A stretch of DNA of 64,000 bases from Flavobacterium magnum (GCF_003055625.1 NZ_CP028811.1:1674001-1738000), one strand, 5' to 3'. Shown: positions 1 to 8,166, counted from the stretch's first letter. Notes: generated from the sequence alone by a model not told the origin. Numbers and translations are program-made.

Positions 1-1
1 A

Positions 2-955
2 TACCCGATGCAATTCGAGCCCATCCTGAAAGAAAGGATTTGGGGCGGACAAAAACTCAAAACCCTGTTGCACAAACCCATTGTTTCTGAAATTACCGGG
101 GAAAGCTGGGAGTTGTCGACGGTTAAGGGAGACGTTAGTGTAGTGGCGAACGGCGCGCATCAGGGCCGGCCCATTACCGAAATCATTGCATTGGCCCCCA
201 AGGAAATTTTAGGTACTGATGTCCACAGCCGCTTCGGCACCGAGTTCCCCTTGCTTTTCAAGTACCTCGACGCCCGTGAAGACCTGTCGATCCAGGTCCA
301 CCCGAATGATGAGCTCGCTATGAAGCGCCATCATTCATTTGGCAAAACCGAAATGTGGTACGTCATGCAGGCTGATCCCGGCGCGCGAATCATCGTGGGG
401 TTTAAGGAAAAGTCCAGTCCGCAACAATACCTTGACAGCCTCAGGGACAACAGCATCGTTTCACTGCTCGACACGATTGAGGCGAAACCCGGTGACGTTT
501 TCTTTCTTGAGACGGGAACCGTTCATGCAATCGGAGCCGGTTTGGTGATTGCTGAAATCCAGCAAACGTCTGATATCACCTACCGGATTTACGATTTTGA
601 CCGCAGGGATGCACAGGGCAACACCCGTGAACTGCATGTGGATCAGGCGCTGGAAGCAATCAATTACAATCCGGTGCAGGCGCAGCAAAAATACACAAAC
701 CACCCAAACCAGTCCAATACGCTGGTTGACTGCCCGTATTTTACGACCAATCTCATTCCGCTTGACGGAAAGGTAACGATCCGGCAGGACGGCAGATCAT
801 TTCGGGTTTTGATGTGTACTGACGGCGCTTTCTCATTGGTGACCGAAGGCAAGGAATTCCATTACACGACCGGCGATACAGTATTGGTTCCCGCAGCAAT
901 GGATGGCTATGTGCTTGAGGGCAGGGCTTCTGTGCTGGAAATTTATATTTCTTAG
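2..955 (+). CDS. manA: mannose-6-phosphate isomerase, class I (5' end outside window)
   Basis: Interconverts mannose-6-phosphate and fructose-6-phosphate in the cytoplasm, supplying GDP-mannose and sugar catabolism. A zinc-dependent cupin enzyme. The visible protein has the family signature KERIWGG near its start, the metal-site segment IQVHPND followed by the Glu of EMWYVM, and the later metal His in GTVHAIG. The first ATG is at 8, but the frame is open to the window edge (Tyr-Pro precede that Met) and relatives carry a few residues before the FEPILKE segment, so the true start probably lies upstream. About 315 residues are visible, close to the usual length of the short Bacillus/Bacteroidota form. 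Family identity is secure; the start is not. Confidence 0.9.
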   Translation, partial: YPMQFEPILKERIWGGQKLKTLLHKPIVSEITGESWELSTVKGDVSVVANGAHQGRPITEIIALAPKEILGTDVHSRFGTEFPLLFKYLDAREDLSIQVHPNDELAMKRHHSFGKTEMWYVMQADPGARIIVGFKEKSSPQQYLDSLRDNSIVSLLDTIEAKPGDVFFLETGTVHAIGAGLVIAEIQQTSDITYRIYDFDRRDAQGNTRELHVDQALEAINYNPVQAQQKYTNHPNQSNTLVDCPYFTTNLIPLDGKVTIRQDGRSFRVLMCTDGAFSLVTEGKEFHYTTGDTVLVPAAMDGYVLEGRASVLEIYIS

Positions 956-975
956 GCTAATCCAAAGATAATGTG

Positions 976-983
976 TAGTTTTG
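976..983 (+). promoter_or_regulatory. -7 promoter box for the small gene at 1011
   Basis: TAGTTTTG matches the Bacteroidota -7 consensus TAnnTTTG exactly and lies 27 nt before the ATG at 1011. No clear -33 TTG is seen at the expected distance. Confidence 0.5.
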
Positions 984-1010
984 CACAGAATTTTAAAAAA
1001 TATTTTCAAG

Positions 1011-1277
1011 ATGGCAAATGTTAGGAATTTAAAGAAAGACATCAACTACGTTTTAGGCGATATTATTGAGGCCGTTTACCTTTTCGAAATGTCGACTACG
1101 GGAAAGCCGACGGAACAGACCAATGCAATTATTGATGAGGCCCTTGCTTCATTCGACAGCCTGATTGCTAAAGTGAATGCTAAAAAAGAAGGAAATGCCA
1201 AGGCGCATTTTAAACAAATCAGTGCTGAATTGGAACAATCTGCTACTCAGCTCATTGCCAAAATCAACGCGTTGTAA
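1011..1277 (+). CDS. small conserved hypothetical protein (88 aa)
   Basis: Function unknown. An 88-residue, probably all-helical cytoplasmic protein beginning MANVRNLKKDINYVLGD. It has no signal peptide or membrane segment, and its second half is rich in Ala, Lys, Glu and Gln, as in a helical bundle. The frame extends upstream to a TTG at 981, but that TTG is part of the -7 promoter box, so the ATG at 1011 is the sensible start. The gene stands between manA and tRNA-Thr in the same direction with its own promoter. Its compact frame and clean start suggest a real gene; I cannot name a family. Confidence 0.75.
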   Translation: MANVRNLKKDINYVLGDIIEAVYLFEMSTTGKPTEQTNAIIDEALASFDSLIAKVNAKKEGNAKAHFKQISAELEQSATQLIAKINAL

Positions 1278-1309
1278 TCATATTTTGCGGTAAAATTTGC
1301 CAATATTTT

Positions 1310-1340
1310 TTTGGTAATTAGAAAATCAAAATTATATTTG
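1310..1340 (+). promoter_or_regulatory. promoter of tRNA-Thr
   Basis: TTTG at 1310-1313 (-33) and TATATTTG at 1333-1340 (-7) are separated by 19 nt, the full Bacteroidota sigma-A consensus. The tRNA begins 15 nt after the -7 box. Confidence 0.75.
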
Positions 1341-1355
1341 CACCGTTAATACGCC

Positions 1356-1429
1356 GCCGGTGTAGCTCAGTTGGCTAGAGCAGCTGATTTGTAATCAGCA
1401 GGTCGTGGGTTCGAGTCCCTCCATCGGCT
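1356..1429 (+). tRNA. tRNA-Thr (anticodon UGU)
   Basis: A full cloverleaf can be drawn. The acceptor stem GCCGGTG pairs with CATCGGC (one G-U pair). The D arm contains AGCTCAGTTGGCTAGAGC, the anticodon stem GCTGA/TCAGC encloses loop TTTGTAA with anticodon TGT, and the T arm contains GTGGGTTCGAGTCCCTC. The discriminator base is T1429. CCA is not encoded. The UGU anticodon reads ACA and other ACN threonine codons. It is a single tRNA with its own promoter and terminator. Confidence 0.97.
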
Positions 1430-1435
1430 CTTCAA

Positions 1436-1465
1436 AACCATCACTTTTTAGTGGTGGTTTTTTTT
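1436..1465 (+). terminator. rho-independent terminator after tRNA-Thr
   Basis: The stem AACCATCAC/GTGGTGGTT (one G-U pair) closes a TTTTTA loop and is followed by a run of T, starting 7 nt after the tRNA 3' end. Confidence 0.85.
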
Positions 1466-1477
1466 GTGACCATACCG

Positions 1478-1507
1478 AAAAAAAACCATCCGTTAAGGAT
1501 GGTTTTT
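1478..1507 (-). terminator. terminator of the DUF4369 lipoprotein gene
   Basis: The stem AACCATCC/GGATGGTT with loop GTTAA has A-rich flanks that become a U-run on the minus strand. It lies 16 nt past the stop of the gene at 1523-2245. Confidence 0.8.
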
Positions 1508-1522
1508 GCTTTTTGCTGCGAA

Positions 1523-2245
1523 TCATTTTGCCTGTTCCGCGTTTTTTCTTTCGTTGTAGTACGCGGTCAGTTTTTTTCCGTAGTAGGAATCGGCTACTTT
1601 CGGTGTGAGCGCTTTGCGTATCCGGTCGAGCAGCGCGACGGTGGCGTTCCGGTTGATCTCTGCCAAAACGATGTAAGGTGCAATTTCGTGGTCCTTATTG
1701 TTGAGTGCAAACTGCGCTGCATACAGGTATTTTCGTTTCATGACATAATCCTGCACCCGAGCTATGCTGTCGCTGTTTACGGCTACTTTCGCATGCTGCT
1801 TCCTCAGGAGCAGTTCGGTGATTTCAAGGTTTTGGCTTGTGAAACGCGCATTGACCTTCCTGTATTCATCGAGTAGCTGCTGGTTCTTGGAACCCGTAAT
1901 CTTGGCTTGGGCGTAAAATTGTTCCAACTTCGTTTCAATATGCATCTTTCCCGCTTCGGCGAAAAACGGCAGCCTGTCGTCAAGTGAGTTGGTTTTGCCC
2001 CGATCCAGGATGATGTAGTACATTTCCGGCGATTTGATATCGAGCCAGCTTTCAAAATGCGAATCGCCGTCAATCTTAATGGTATCGACAGTTACAAATG
2101 AAGTATCACCGATCCTGGAAATGTACAGGGTGCCTTTTTTCAGGCCTTCGATATTGCCCGTAAGCTGGAGGTTGCCTTTTGGTTTTTCTTCCTTACATGA
2201 GATGAGCAGCAGGCATAGCGCCATCGTGCCTAATATTTTGTTCAT
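1523..2245 (-). CDS. DUF4369-type lipoprotein
   Basis: A predicted lipoprotein of 240 residues. Signal peptide with lipobox LLISC gives lipidation at Cys17. Residues about 25-130 resemble the DUF4369 domain that forms the N-terminal part of many Bacteroidota thioredoxin-like proteins (LTGNIEGLKKGTLYI, then a beta-rich segment with IDGDSHFE). The usual thioredoxin fold with CxxC that follows this domain is absent; the C-terminal half is charged and helical. It could be a stand-alone cell-envelope binding protein. Exact role unknown. Transcribed alone, with a terminator downstream. Confidence 0.75.
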   Translation of the reverse strand: MNKILGTMALCLLLISCKEEKPKGNLQLTGNIEGLKKGTLYISRIGDTSFVTVDTIKIDGDSHFESWLDIKSPEMYYIILDRGKTNSLDDRLPFFAEAGKMHIETKLEQFYAQAKITGSKNQQLLDEYRKVNARFTSQNLEITELLLRKQHAKVAVNSDSIARVQDYVMKRKYLYAAQFALNNKDHEIAPYIVLAEINRNATVALLDRIRKALTPKVADSYYGKKLTAYYNERKNAEQAK

Positions 2246-2329
2246 GGCTGATTTCAGTTTAAAATTAAGGTTTGAAGTTAATCGGGCGCAAGATAACCTT
2301 AAACCTCAAATTTCAAACAATGCCAAACG

Positions 2330-3889
2330 CTATTTTTTCAGCCAGGCCTCTTTCAGTTCGCTTTTGGCTGTGTCGGTAAATTCGTAATCGGTGACACCCA
2401 TTTTGGCGAAGTAGGCGGCGTAAGGGATGGGTTTGTCACCCGAGACATACGTTTTGAGGAAGTCACCTACCTCAGGATAGGTCAGCATCGTGATTTTATC
2501 AAACAGATCGGCATCATCAAACGCTTTATTGATGCCATATTCTTTCGACAGCCTTTGCATCAGGTCGAGGATCCCTCTTTGGCCATTGCTTTTCTCGCGG
2601 ATGATGATATCCACGCACATACCAATCAACGCGCCTTTTTCATAGACATTGAGGTACTGGTCCTTGTAAGGCTTTACCAGTACGTTCGCGCTCATTTCCG
2701 TAAACGGCATGGTATCGTTCATGCGTGAGGCATTACGCACTTTCTCTTTCATACGGCCGAAAAATTCCTTTTCGCTGATCAATCCCTGGTTGACCTGGAA
2801 CAGGTTGGCGAAATATTCTGTCACACCTTCGTACATCCAGAGGTGCGCCGACATCTTCGGGTCATTGTAATCGAAATCCTGAATTTGTTTCGCGTGGATC
2901 GTTAACGGCGTTACGATGTGGAAAAATTCATGTGACACCACGTCTTTCATCTGCTCGCCCATTTGCTTCTTAGGCAGCAGTTCGGGCATGACTACGGTAG
3001 TTGCTGTCGGGTGTTCGAGTGCCCCGAAGCCTTTGGCGTCTTTTTTCCGAAGGTCAGTAAGGTACAGGAGCACGGTATACTTTTTTGTGCTGTTAAAACT
3101 GCCCAGGAAATTCTTTTGCGCTATCATCATGGTTTTCATATCGGGCGTAATCATTTCAGCGGTGTATTTTCCGGTGGGTGAGTAGACACTGATCAGGATG
3201 TCCATGCCATTGATGTTGAACGTCGTGTAATCGGGCTTCGAGTACATGATGGGATTTTCCACCAATTCAGCGTAGCGTGTCGTGGTAAAACGGTCTTTTA
3301 CGTCGCTCCCGTCTGCGTCGGTCATCGAGGTAGCGCCCCATAACCCCGACGGATGGGCAATGGTCAGTTCGTAAGGTGTCTGCAGGAATTCTTTGAAATA
3401 CCCGATGAAGCCGTGGGTATTGAGCAGGAAATTGGTCCCTTCGTTGATATTTGTGCCTGCAGGCGAAAAAATATCGTGGGTGTATTCCACATCAAAGGTA
3501 TCGTTGACCCAATAGGTAATCTTTGCAAGCTGCGGCGCATTGGCGATGGTCCAGCAGTTGTCGCCTTCGTGGTTTACTGCAAGTTCATTTCCCTTGTTGT
3601 CGAAGGCTTTGAGGTCATCCACAAATTTTCCGTAATTGTCTGTAGAATACGTTCCCGGAACGGTTCTGGGGATGCAGTACGTGGTATTTTCTGAAGTGAT
3701 TTTCGGTGGTGTGACGGTGACCATCAGCTTGTCATCCCTGACAATATTCAGGTCCATGTCCACTTTAACTGAAACAGTTGTCGGGTAAGAAGGCTTTGAA
3801 GGGGACGCTTTTTTTGGTTTTTTTTGCGCTTCCGCAGAAAAGCCGGTGATTAAGAACAAAGTAACAAGGGCCGTAAGTATTTTTCTCAT
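2330..3889 (-). CDS. M61 family (glycyl aminopeptidase-like) metallopeptidase
   Basis: A secreted zinc peptidase. Signal peptide at residues 1-21 (cut after AEA), then a Lys/Pro-rich linker. The central beta-rich N-domain has the family style PRTVPGTYSTDNYG. The catalytic site is HEFFH (His320, Glu321, His324), with the third zinc ligand Glu354 in WMYEGVTEYF. The C-terminal helical domain follows and the protein ends at residue 519. Many M61 enzymes carry a C-terminal PDZ domain; none is visible here, so this is a shorter form. Likely function is cleavage of peptides in the periplasm or outside the cell. Monocistronic, with a -7 box 26 nt upstream of the ATG. Confidence 0.88.
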   Translation of the reverse strand: MRKILTALVTLFLITGFSAEAQKKPKKASPSKPSYPTTVSVKVDMDLNIVRDDKLMVTVTPPKITSENTTYCIPRTVPGTYSTDNYGKFVDDLKAFDNKGNELAVNHEGDNCWTIANAPQLAKITYWVNDTFDVEYTHDIFSPAGTNINEGTNFLLNTHGFIGYFKEFLQTPYELTIAHPSGLWGATSMTDADGSDVKDRFTTTRYAELVENPIMYSKPDYTTFNINGMDILISVYSPTGKYTAEMITPDMKTMMIAQKNFLGSFNSTKKYTVLLYLTDLRKKDAKGFGALEHPTATTVVMPELLPKKQMGEQMKDVVSHEFFHIVTPLTIHAKQIQDFDYNDPKMSAHLWMYEGVTEYFANLFQVNQGLISEKEFFGRMKEKVRNASRMNDTMPFTEMSANVLVKPYKDQYLNVYEKGALIGMCVDIIIREKSNGQRGILDLMQRLSKEYGINKAFDDADLFDKITMLTYPEVGDFLKTYVSGDKPIPYAAYFAKMGVTDYEFTDTAKSELKEAWLKK

Positions 3890-3914
3890 CCTTTTTTTAG
3901 ATTTTTTGATAAGT

Positions 3915-3922
3915 CAAACTTA
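3915..3922 (-). promoter_or_regulatory. -7 promoter box of the M61 peptidase gene
   Basis: The minus strand reads TAAGTTTG, an exact TAnnTTTG match, 26 nt before the ATG at 3889. Confidence 0.5.
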
Positions 3923-3940
3923 CGGCCATTGTGTTACAGG

Positions 3941-4876
3941 TCAGAGCGAATTTATGAATTGATTAACGGTATGGGTGAATGTCGTATCCAGTGGCAAAAC
4001 CGGATTTGTATAGGAAGCGCCATTTTCAGCATCCCCGGCCGCAATGTTTTTCAGCACGTGATTCATGTCAGGTATGATTTTCAGGATTGCGTCGGGTTTC
4101 GCAGCTTTCAGCAACTCGGCTTCTGATACTTTGACCTGCAAATCCTTGGTGCCGTTCACGAGCAAAACCGGAATTGTAAGCGATTTAATTTCCTGTTGAG
4201 GATTGTATTTTATCCACGAAATCATATATGGCTGAACGCTCTCCCTGAAAATCATGCCCAGCGACGGATCTTCGAGTTTGAATGTTTTCCCCGATTTCAA
4301 TGTGGCAAAGCCCTCTGCGGCCGCATCCAGCATTTGCTGTGGTTGACCTTTCAGTTGGTCCATGATAACCTCGTCGATAGAACGTCCTGCACCTGCAATC
4401 GAAATGTAGGCGTCGGCATTCCCTCGCGCGGCTTCCATCCCGATAAGTGAGCCTTCGCTGTGACCCGCCACAATAATTTTGGAATACGCTTTTTTGGATT
4501 TGAAGTAGGCGATGACTGCTTTGGCATCGGTTATAAAGTCCTCGAACGACAGGCTGTTTTCGTCCAATTTCCCGGAATTTGCCAATGCGATAATGCGCTT
4601 GTCATATGAGTACACTGCGTTGCCATTCTGGGCCAGGTTTTGAGCCAGGAATTTCAGCGAATTGTTTTCCAGTCCGGGTTGGTTGCCATTGCGGTCTGTC
4701 GGGCCTGAGCCAGCGATAAGGATGACGAGTTTGGTTTTTAGGGAAGCGTTCTGAGGCGTGTATAACGTGCCTTTGATCAGGTCGTTTACTGCAATTTCTG
4801 TTTCGGCCACTTTGGTGTTTTGGGCAAATGTCAGCGCACAGCACAGCAAGATCAGGCAATGGATTGTTGTTTTCAT
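3941..4876 (-). CDS. secreted alpha/beta hydrolase
   Basis: A serine hydrolase of the alpha/beta fold with an N-terminal signal peptide (cut near TFAQ, residue 19). Expected catalytic triad: Ser140 in GHSEGS, Asp245 in NGTKDLQV and His273 in DMNHVL. The oxyanion-side motif is IAGSGPTDRNG at residues 54-64, typical of the YqiA/BAAT-like hydrolases often called alpha/beta hydrolase family protein. Substrate unknown. It starts one base after the stop of the membrane-protein gene upstream, so it is the last gene of a three-gene operon with DUF2089. Confidence 0.88.
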   Translation of the reverse strand: MKTTIHCLILLCCALTFAQNTKVAETEIAVNDLIKGTLYTPQNASLKTKLVILIAGSGPTDRNGNQPGLENNSLKFLAQNLAQNGNAVYSYDKRIIALANSGKLDENSLSFEDFITDAKAVIAYFKSKKAYSKIIVAGHSEGSLIGMEAARGNADAYISIAGAGRSIDEVIMDQLKGQPQQMLDAAAEGFATLKSGKTFKLEDPSLGMIFRESVQPYMISWIKYNPQQEIKSLTIPVLLVNGTKDLQVKVSEAELLKAAKPDAILKIIPDMNHVLKNIAAGDAENGASYTNPVLPLDTTFTHTVNQFINSL

Positions 4877-4877
4877 T

Positions 4878-5456
4878 TTATAAGGTATAAAGGATTAGGA
4901 TTTTTGAGAGTACTTCCGCTGCGATTACAGTCCCGATAAAATACCATACCGGACGCGAACCTTTGGCATTACAAGCCACCTTAAAGCCATTCCAGAGCAG
5001 GGCGAAAAACCAGACGAGGAACAGCAGCGACACGAAGCCGAGTATGGCCAGCAACATCATATCGGCGGGCAGGATGCTCTTGATGTCATTGTTCACGGCC
5101 ATTTGCTGAAGCCGATCGGTAGCTTCGTAAATCCGTCCGCCGCCATTAAGGGGTGTCATGAGGTAGAAAGGAAGACGCGATACTAAAACCGCACAGATAA
5201 TATCGATCTGACGGGTCTTGGGGTTGATTTTTTTCGCCGCCAAAAACAACAGCAGTCCCAGACAGGCAATATTAATGAGCAGTTCGATAAACGGGGTTTG
5301 CAATTGGGTTTCTGCAACAAAATGCAGGTCTAATACCCCATCATAGTGCGCGCTGAATTGCCATGCCAGGAGTCCGCCGGCTACGGTTAAAAGTATTCCG
5401 GCAATCAGTAAACTGTTAGTCGATAGCCGCTCAAAAGGATTGTAAATCATTTTCAT
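4878..5456 (-). CDS. multi-pass membrane protein (Yip1-like appearance)
   Basis: An integral inner-membrane protein of 192 residues with about five hydrophobic segments (residues about 15-35, 58-75, 82-100, 130-155 and 170-190). The start MIYNPFERLSTN resembles Yip1-family proteins, where a short NPF-like N-terminus precedes the first helix, but I cannot confirm this. The ATG at 5456 overlaps the stop of the DUF2089 gene as ATGA; a second ATG is at 5450. Translational coupling to the regulator and its position before the secreted hydrolase point to a shared function. Confidence 0.75.
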   Translation of the reverse strand: MKMIYNPFERLSTNSLLIAGILLTVAGGLLAWQFSAHYDGVLDLHFVAETQLQTPFIELLINIACLGLLLFLAAKKINPKTRQIDIICAVLVSRLPFYLMTPLNGGGRIYEATDRLQQMAVNNDIKSILPADMMLLAILGFVSLLFLVWFFALLWNGFKVACNAKGSRPVWYFIGTVIAAEVLSKILILYTL

Positions 5457-5740
5457 GGGTTGGATTTTTTGTTCAATTGGTTAATGCGTTCAATGATGTC
5501 GTCGAGCTTGTTGCGTACTGTCGGATAGCTGTTGCCCATTTGGGATGCCATCTCCTTAAGGCTGCCCCCGGTCATGAAAAATTGCAGGACAAATTGGAGA
5601 TCGTCCTCACTGAGTTGCAACAATAGCGGCAAGGTATAATTGCCTGAGACCGCCGTGCCGCAGTGCCCGCAGGATAACTGCGTCACTGAAAGTGCAGTAG
5701 CGCAGCTCGGACAGGTAACGGGAAGTTTTGGCTGTGTCAT
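5453..5740 (-). CDS. DUF2089-type zinc-ribbon/HTH regulator
   Basis: A 95-residue protein. Residues 10-27 form a small zinc ribbon (CPSC and CGHC pairs). The remainder is a helix-turn-helix-like region, with DLQFVLQFFMTGGSLKEMA followed by SYPTVRNKLDDII, as in DUF2089. It is the first gene of the operon with the membrane protein (ATGA overlap) and the secreted hydrolase, so it may be an autoregulator or envelope-stress switch for them; that role is inferred from context only. A -7 box lies 21 nt upstream. Confidence 0.85.
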   Translation of the reverse strand: MTQPKLPVTCPSCATALSVTQLSCGHCGTAVSGNYTLPLLLQLSEDDLQFVLQFFMTGGSLKEMASQMGNSYPTVRNKLDDIIERINQLNKKSNP

Positions 5741-5760
5741 GATATTAGAATTAATGAATA

Positions 5761-5768
5761 CAAAATTA
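5761..5768 (-). promoter_or_regulatory. -7 promoter box of the DUF2089 operon
   Basis: The minus strand reads TAATTTTG, an exact match to TAnnTTTG, 21 nt before the ATG at 5740. It lies in a very AT-rich intergenic stretch. Confidence 0.5.
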
Positions 5769-5864
5769 ATAAAATTTAATATTAAATGAATATTATTTAA
5801 TTAAAAATTATTTTATGTAAAAGTGGGGTCTGAGTGAAACTAAATTTCGCGTATATATTGGCGC

Positions 5865-5890
5865 AAAAAAAAGGCTCCCATTTGGGAGCT
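5865..5890 (-). terminator. terminator of the TIGR03643-like gene
   Basis: The stem GGCTCCC/GGGAGCT with loop ATTT is followed on the minus strand by a run of eight U. It sits directly after the stop at 5895. Confidence 0.85.
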
Positions 5891-5894
5891 CAGA

Positions 5895-6173
5895 TCAGTC
5901 AAATTTATTCCTGATATAATATTTACCGTCAAGGTCTTCGTCGAAGTCATCAATCTTTGGCGGTTTCGGCTTCGGTTTACCGGCCATCGCTTTCTTTTTC
6001 CAGAGCTCATATTTGTCGGCCGCGAGCTTTTTTTTCATAATATCCAACACTTCTTTTTCGGCCAACCCGAATTCTTTCTTGATGATTTCGAACGGATTTC
6101 GTTCTTCCAAAGCCAGGGTGGTGAGTTTTTCAAGTTGCTCCCTGTCTAATTCGGGAAATTTACTCTTTTTCAT
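5895..6173 (-). CDS. TIGR03643/DUF2805-type small protein
   Basis: A 92-residue cytoplasmic protein of unknown function. Residues 10-65 match my recollection of the TIGR03643 family: an LTTLALEERNPFEIIKKEFG helix-turn-helix-like segment, then a helix with KKLAADKYELWKKK. The C-terminus is Lys/Pro-rich and acidic. The HTH-like look suggests nucleic-acid binding, but no function is established to my knowledge. Single gene with its own terminator. Confidence 0.75.
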   Translation of the reverse strand: MKKSKFPELDREQLEKLTTLALEERNPFEIIKKEFGLAEKEVLDIMKKKLAADKYELWKKKAMAGKPKPKPPKIDDFDEDLDGKYYIRNKFD

Positions 6174-6281
6174 TATTTGAAAATTAATCCAGATAAATGG
6201 TCACTATTTTTTTTAAAGTTTTGATTTCTATACCAATATTAATAAAAAATACTTTTACTTTTCTAAACCCTGCAAAATTTT

Positions 6282-7115
6282 TCAGATGGGCTTTTTTCCG
6301 GCATGGCGCGGTGTCCAAAAAGGAATCCGGAGCAGGCTGCCCAGCCGGTTGTGTTCCGCTTCGGCCATGTGGGTATCAACGCCGTAGACAATCTTGTCCC
6401 TTTCAAGTTTCCTGAATGTCCCGAACAACCTGTCCCAGATTGAGAATATGTTGCCGTAATTGGAATCGGTATATGGCAACTCGTAATGGTGGTGCACCTT
6501 GTGCATGTCCGGAGTCACGAGCAACCAGCTCAGGGCGCTGTCCAGTTTCTGCGGAAGCGCGATATTGGCGTGGTTAAACTGCGAAAAAACTACTGACAGC
6601 GACTGGTATAGAAAAACCATCCACATGGGGGCGCCAACGATGAACGTCGCAGCCACGGTAAATATGAAGCGCCAGATGCTTTCTCCAGGGTGGTGCCGGT
6701 TGGCCGACGTTGTGTCAATCCAGGTATCCGTATGGTGGATCAGGTGGAAGCGCCATAGCAAACTGATTTTATGTTCGCTCAGATGCGCCAGGTAGGCGCC
6801 AATAAAATCCAGCATCAACAGCCCCGAAAGCGTCACGATCCAGGGGTCAAGCATCGGCAGCAGGTTTAAGACGCCAAAGTCGTTTTCGGTTACCCACTCA
6901 GCGGTCATCAGCAGCGCGAATGCCATGGCAAAATTCACGGCAATAGTGGTCATCGTGAAAAAAATGTTGATGCCCGCGTGCCGCCATTTCTGGTAGTCGA
7001 ACCGCACCAACGGCCTGAGGCTTTCAAGCAACCAGAAAAATGCGATGCCGCCCGCAAGGATCAATGCGCGGTGCAGTGCGGGAATATGTGAAAAATAGTC
7101 GATAATAGTTTCCAT
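6282..7115 (-). CDS. sterol desaturase / fatty acid hydroxylase family membrane protein
   Basis: A membrane-embedded di-iron oxygenase of 277 residues. The eight-histidine pattern of the family is present: HLSEH, HLIHH, NRHH and HKVHHH, with four or so membrane helices between residues 10 and 180 and the closing motif FSIWDRLFGTF. Substrate unknown; family members hydroxylate or desaturate lipids. The frame extends to a TTG at 7133, but that codon is inside the -7 promoter box, so the ATG at 7115 (METIIDYF) is chosen. Transcribed alone, downstream of alkB. Confidence 0.88.
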   Translation of the reverse strand: METIIDYFSHIPALHRALILAGGIAFFWLLESLRPLVRFDYQKWRHAGINIFFTMTTIAVNFAMAFALLMTAEWVTENDFGVLNLLPMLDPWIVTLSGLLMLDFIGAYLAHLSEHKISLLWRFHLIHHTDTWIDTTSANRHHPGESIWRFIFTVAATFIVGAPMWMVFLYQSLSVVFSQFNHANIALPQKLDSALSWLLVTPDMHKVHHHYELPYTDSNYGNIFSIWDRLFGTFRKLERDKIVYGVDTHMAEAEHNRLGSLLRIPFWTPRHAGKKPI

Positions 7116-7130
7116 GGGAAATGGTTTTAC

Positions 7131-7138
7131 CAAATGTA
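7131..7138 (-). promoter_or_regulatory. -7 promoter box of the membrane hydroxylase gene
   Basis: The minus strand reads TACATTTG, an exact TAnnTTTG match, ending 15 nt before the ATG at 7115. Confidence 0.5.
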
Positions 7139-7175
7139 ACTTTTTTCGGGGAATGTTGGGACAGCCGGTTATTGA

Positions 7176-7784
7176 TTACCTGATTGATCTGAAGGTCAGG
7201 TTGATTCGCGCACCAACAGGCCTCGAGGTTTTGGGAAGCTGGTGTTTCCAGAAATGCTGTGTACTCCCTTCCATCAGGAGCATACTGCCGTTTTCAAGCA
7301 GGATCTTTAATTTCTGTTGGGGATCGCTGTTGTGTTTCATATGAAAAAAGCGCTCCGCCCCAAAGCTCACCGATGCGATTGCGGGATTCCGCCCGAGTTC
7401 CTTCTCATCATCGGCATGCCAGCCATTGCTGTCTCTGCCGTCACGGTACAGATTGAGCAGCACCGTCGTAAAAGTGTGGCCGGATATGCGTTCGACCTCC
7501 TCCTTGATATAGGTAAGCAGGGGGCTCCATGGGTGCGGTGCCATCACAATACCGGAATAAGAATAGGGTTTTCCCTCGTTGCCGTACAATGCCGTCAGGC
7601 GGGGTTGCGGATGCGTTTTGCCGAAAAGCGTAATGTCATCCCGCTGCCATAGGATGTCATCCAGCAGCTGTTGCATGAGTTCGTGTGACCTTTCCGAAGT
7701 AAATACATGCGGATAGTACCTTATTTCCGCATCAGGCACACGAAAGGTAACTGGTTCAGCCATGTTTTCAAAAAGGGAGCCCAT
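7176..7784 (-). CDS. alkB: AlkB-like 2-oxoglutarate/Fe(II) dioxygenase
   Basis: Oxidative demethylase of alkylated DNA or RNA bases. Iron ligands His123 and Asp125 in WHADDE and His181 in HFWKHQLP; the 2-oxoglutarate-binding Arg is in GARINLTFR near the C-terminus. RLTALYG, a substrate-loop motif of AlkB proteins, is at 62-68. The ATG at 7784 overlaps the end of the DoxX gene by 17 nt and gives an MGSLFEN start like relatives; an ATG at 7763 is the alternative. Last gene of the EamA-DoxX-AlkB operon. Confidence 0.9.
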   Translation of the reverse strand: MGSLFENMAEPVTFRVPDAEIRYYPHVFTSERSHELMQQLLDDILWQRDDITLFGKTHPQPRLTALYGNEGKPYSYSGIVMAPHPWSPLLTYIKEEVERISGHTFTTVLLNLYRDGRDSNGWHADDEKELGRNPAIASVSFGAERFFHMKHNSDPQQKLKILLENGSMLLMEGSTQHFWKHQLPKTSRPVGARINLTFRSIR

Positions 7785-8136
7785 CGGTGTATATGTAAGC
7801 CCATATTACCAGCACGACCTGAAGCGGGAGGCGCAGCATCAACAACCATCTGGGCGTATTTAACGAAGCCTTTTCATCGGTGTACATGTAGATATTGGCG
7901 GGGAAAATGACAATCAGCAACGCAATCAGTGCCCAGGCGGTTACAGCCGAAATTTCCGGAAAGCAAAGGCATATCGCAATGATGATTTCCGCGGCGCCGG
8001 AGACGTAATTGATGGTTTTGTGCCATGGCAGGTAGGCCGGGATGATTTTAAGATACAGTCCCGGTTTCCTGAAATGGTTCAGGCCCGCAAGCAGGTACAG
8101 TGAAGCCATTACATATAGATGCCAGGGTAATGCCAT
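7768..8136 (-). CDS. DoxX-like small membrane protein
   Basis: A 122-residue protein with four hydrophobic helices. Residues 5-22 include YVMASLYLLAGLNHFRKP, typical of the DoxX/MauE-like family (helix ending in G-x-x-H-F), and the second helix has SGAAEIIIAICLCFP. DoxX members are linked to thiol/redox or quinone chemistry in membranes, but substrate is unknown for this short form. It is 30 nt after the EamA gene and overlaps alkB by 17 nt, so it is co-transcribed. Confidence 0.82.
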   Translation of the reverse strand: MALPWHLYVMASLYLLAGLNHFRKPGLYLKIIPAYLPWHKTINYVSGAAEIIIAICLCFPEISAVTAWALIALLIVIFPANIYMYTDEKASLNTPRWLLMLRLPLQVVLVIWAYIYTDGLPF

Positions 8137-8166
8137 GGTAAAGTTTTGCTTAAAAGTACTAAATTA

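Noticed and set aside
981..1010. Earlier TTG start for the small gene at 1011
   Set aside because: The TTG is the last part of the TAGTTTTG promoter box, so it cannot be in the transcript.
1523..2245. Thioredoxin-like protein call for the DUF4369 lipoprotein
   Set aside because: No CxxC motif and no room for a thioredoxin fold after the DUF4369-like part.
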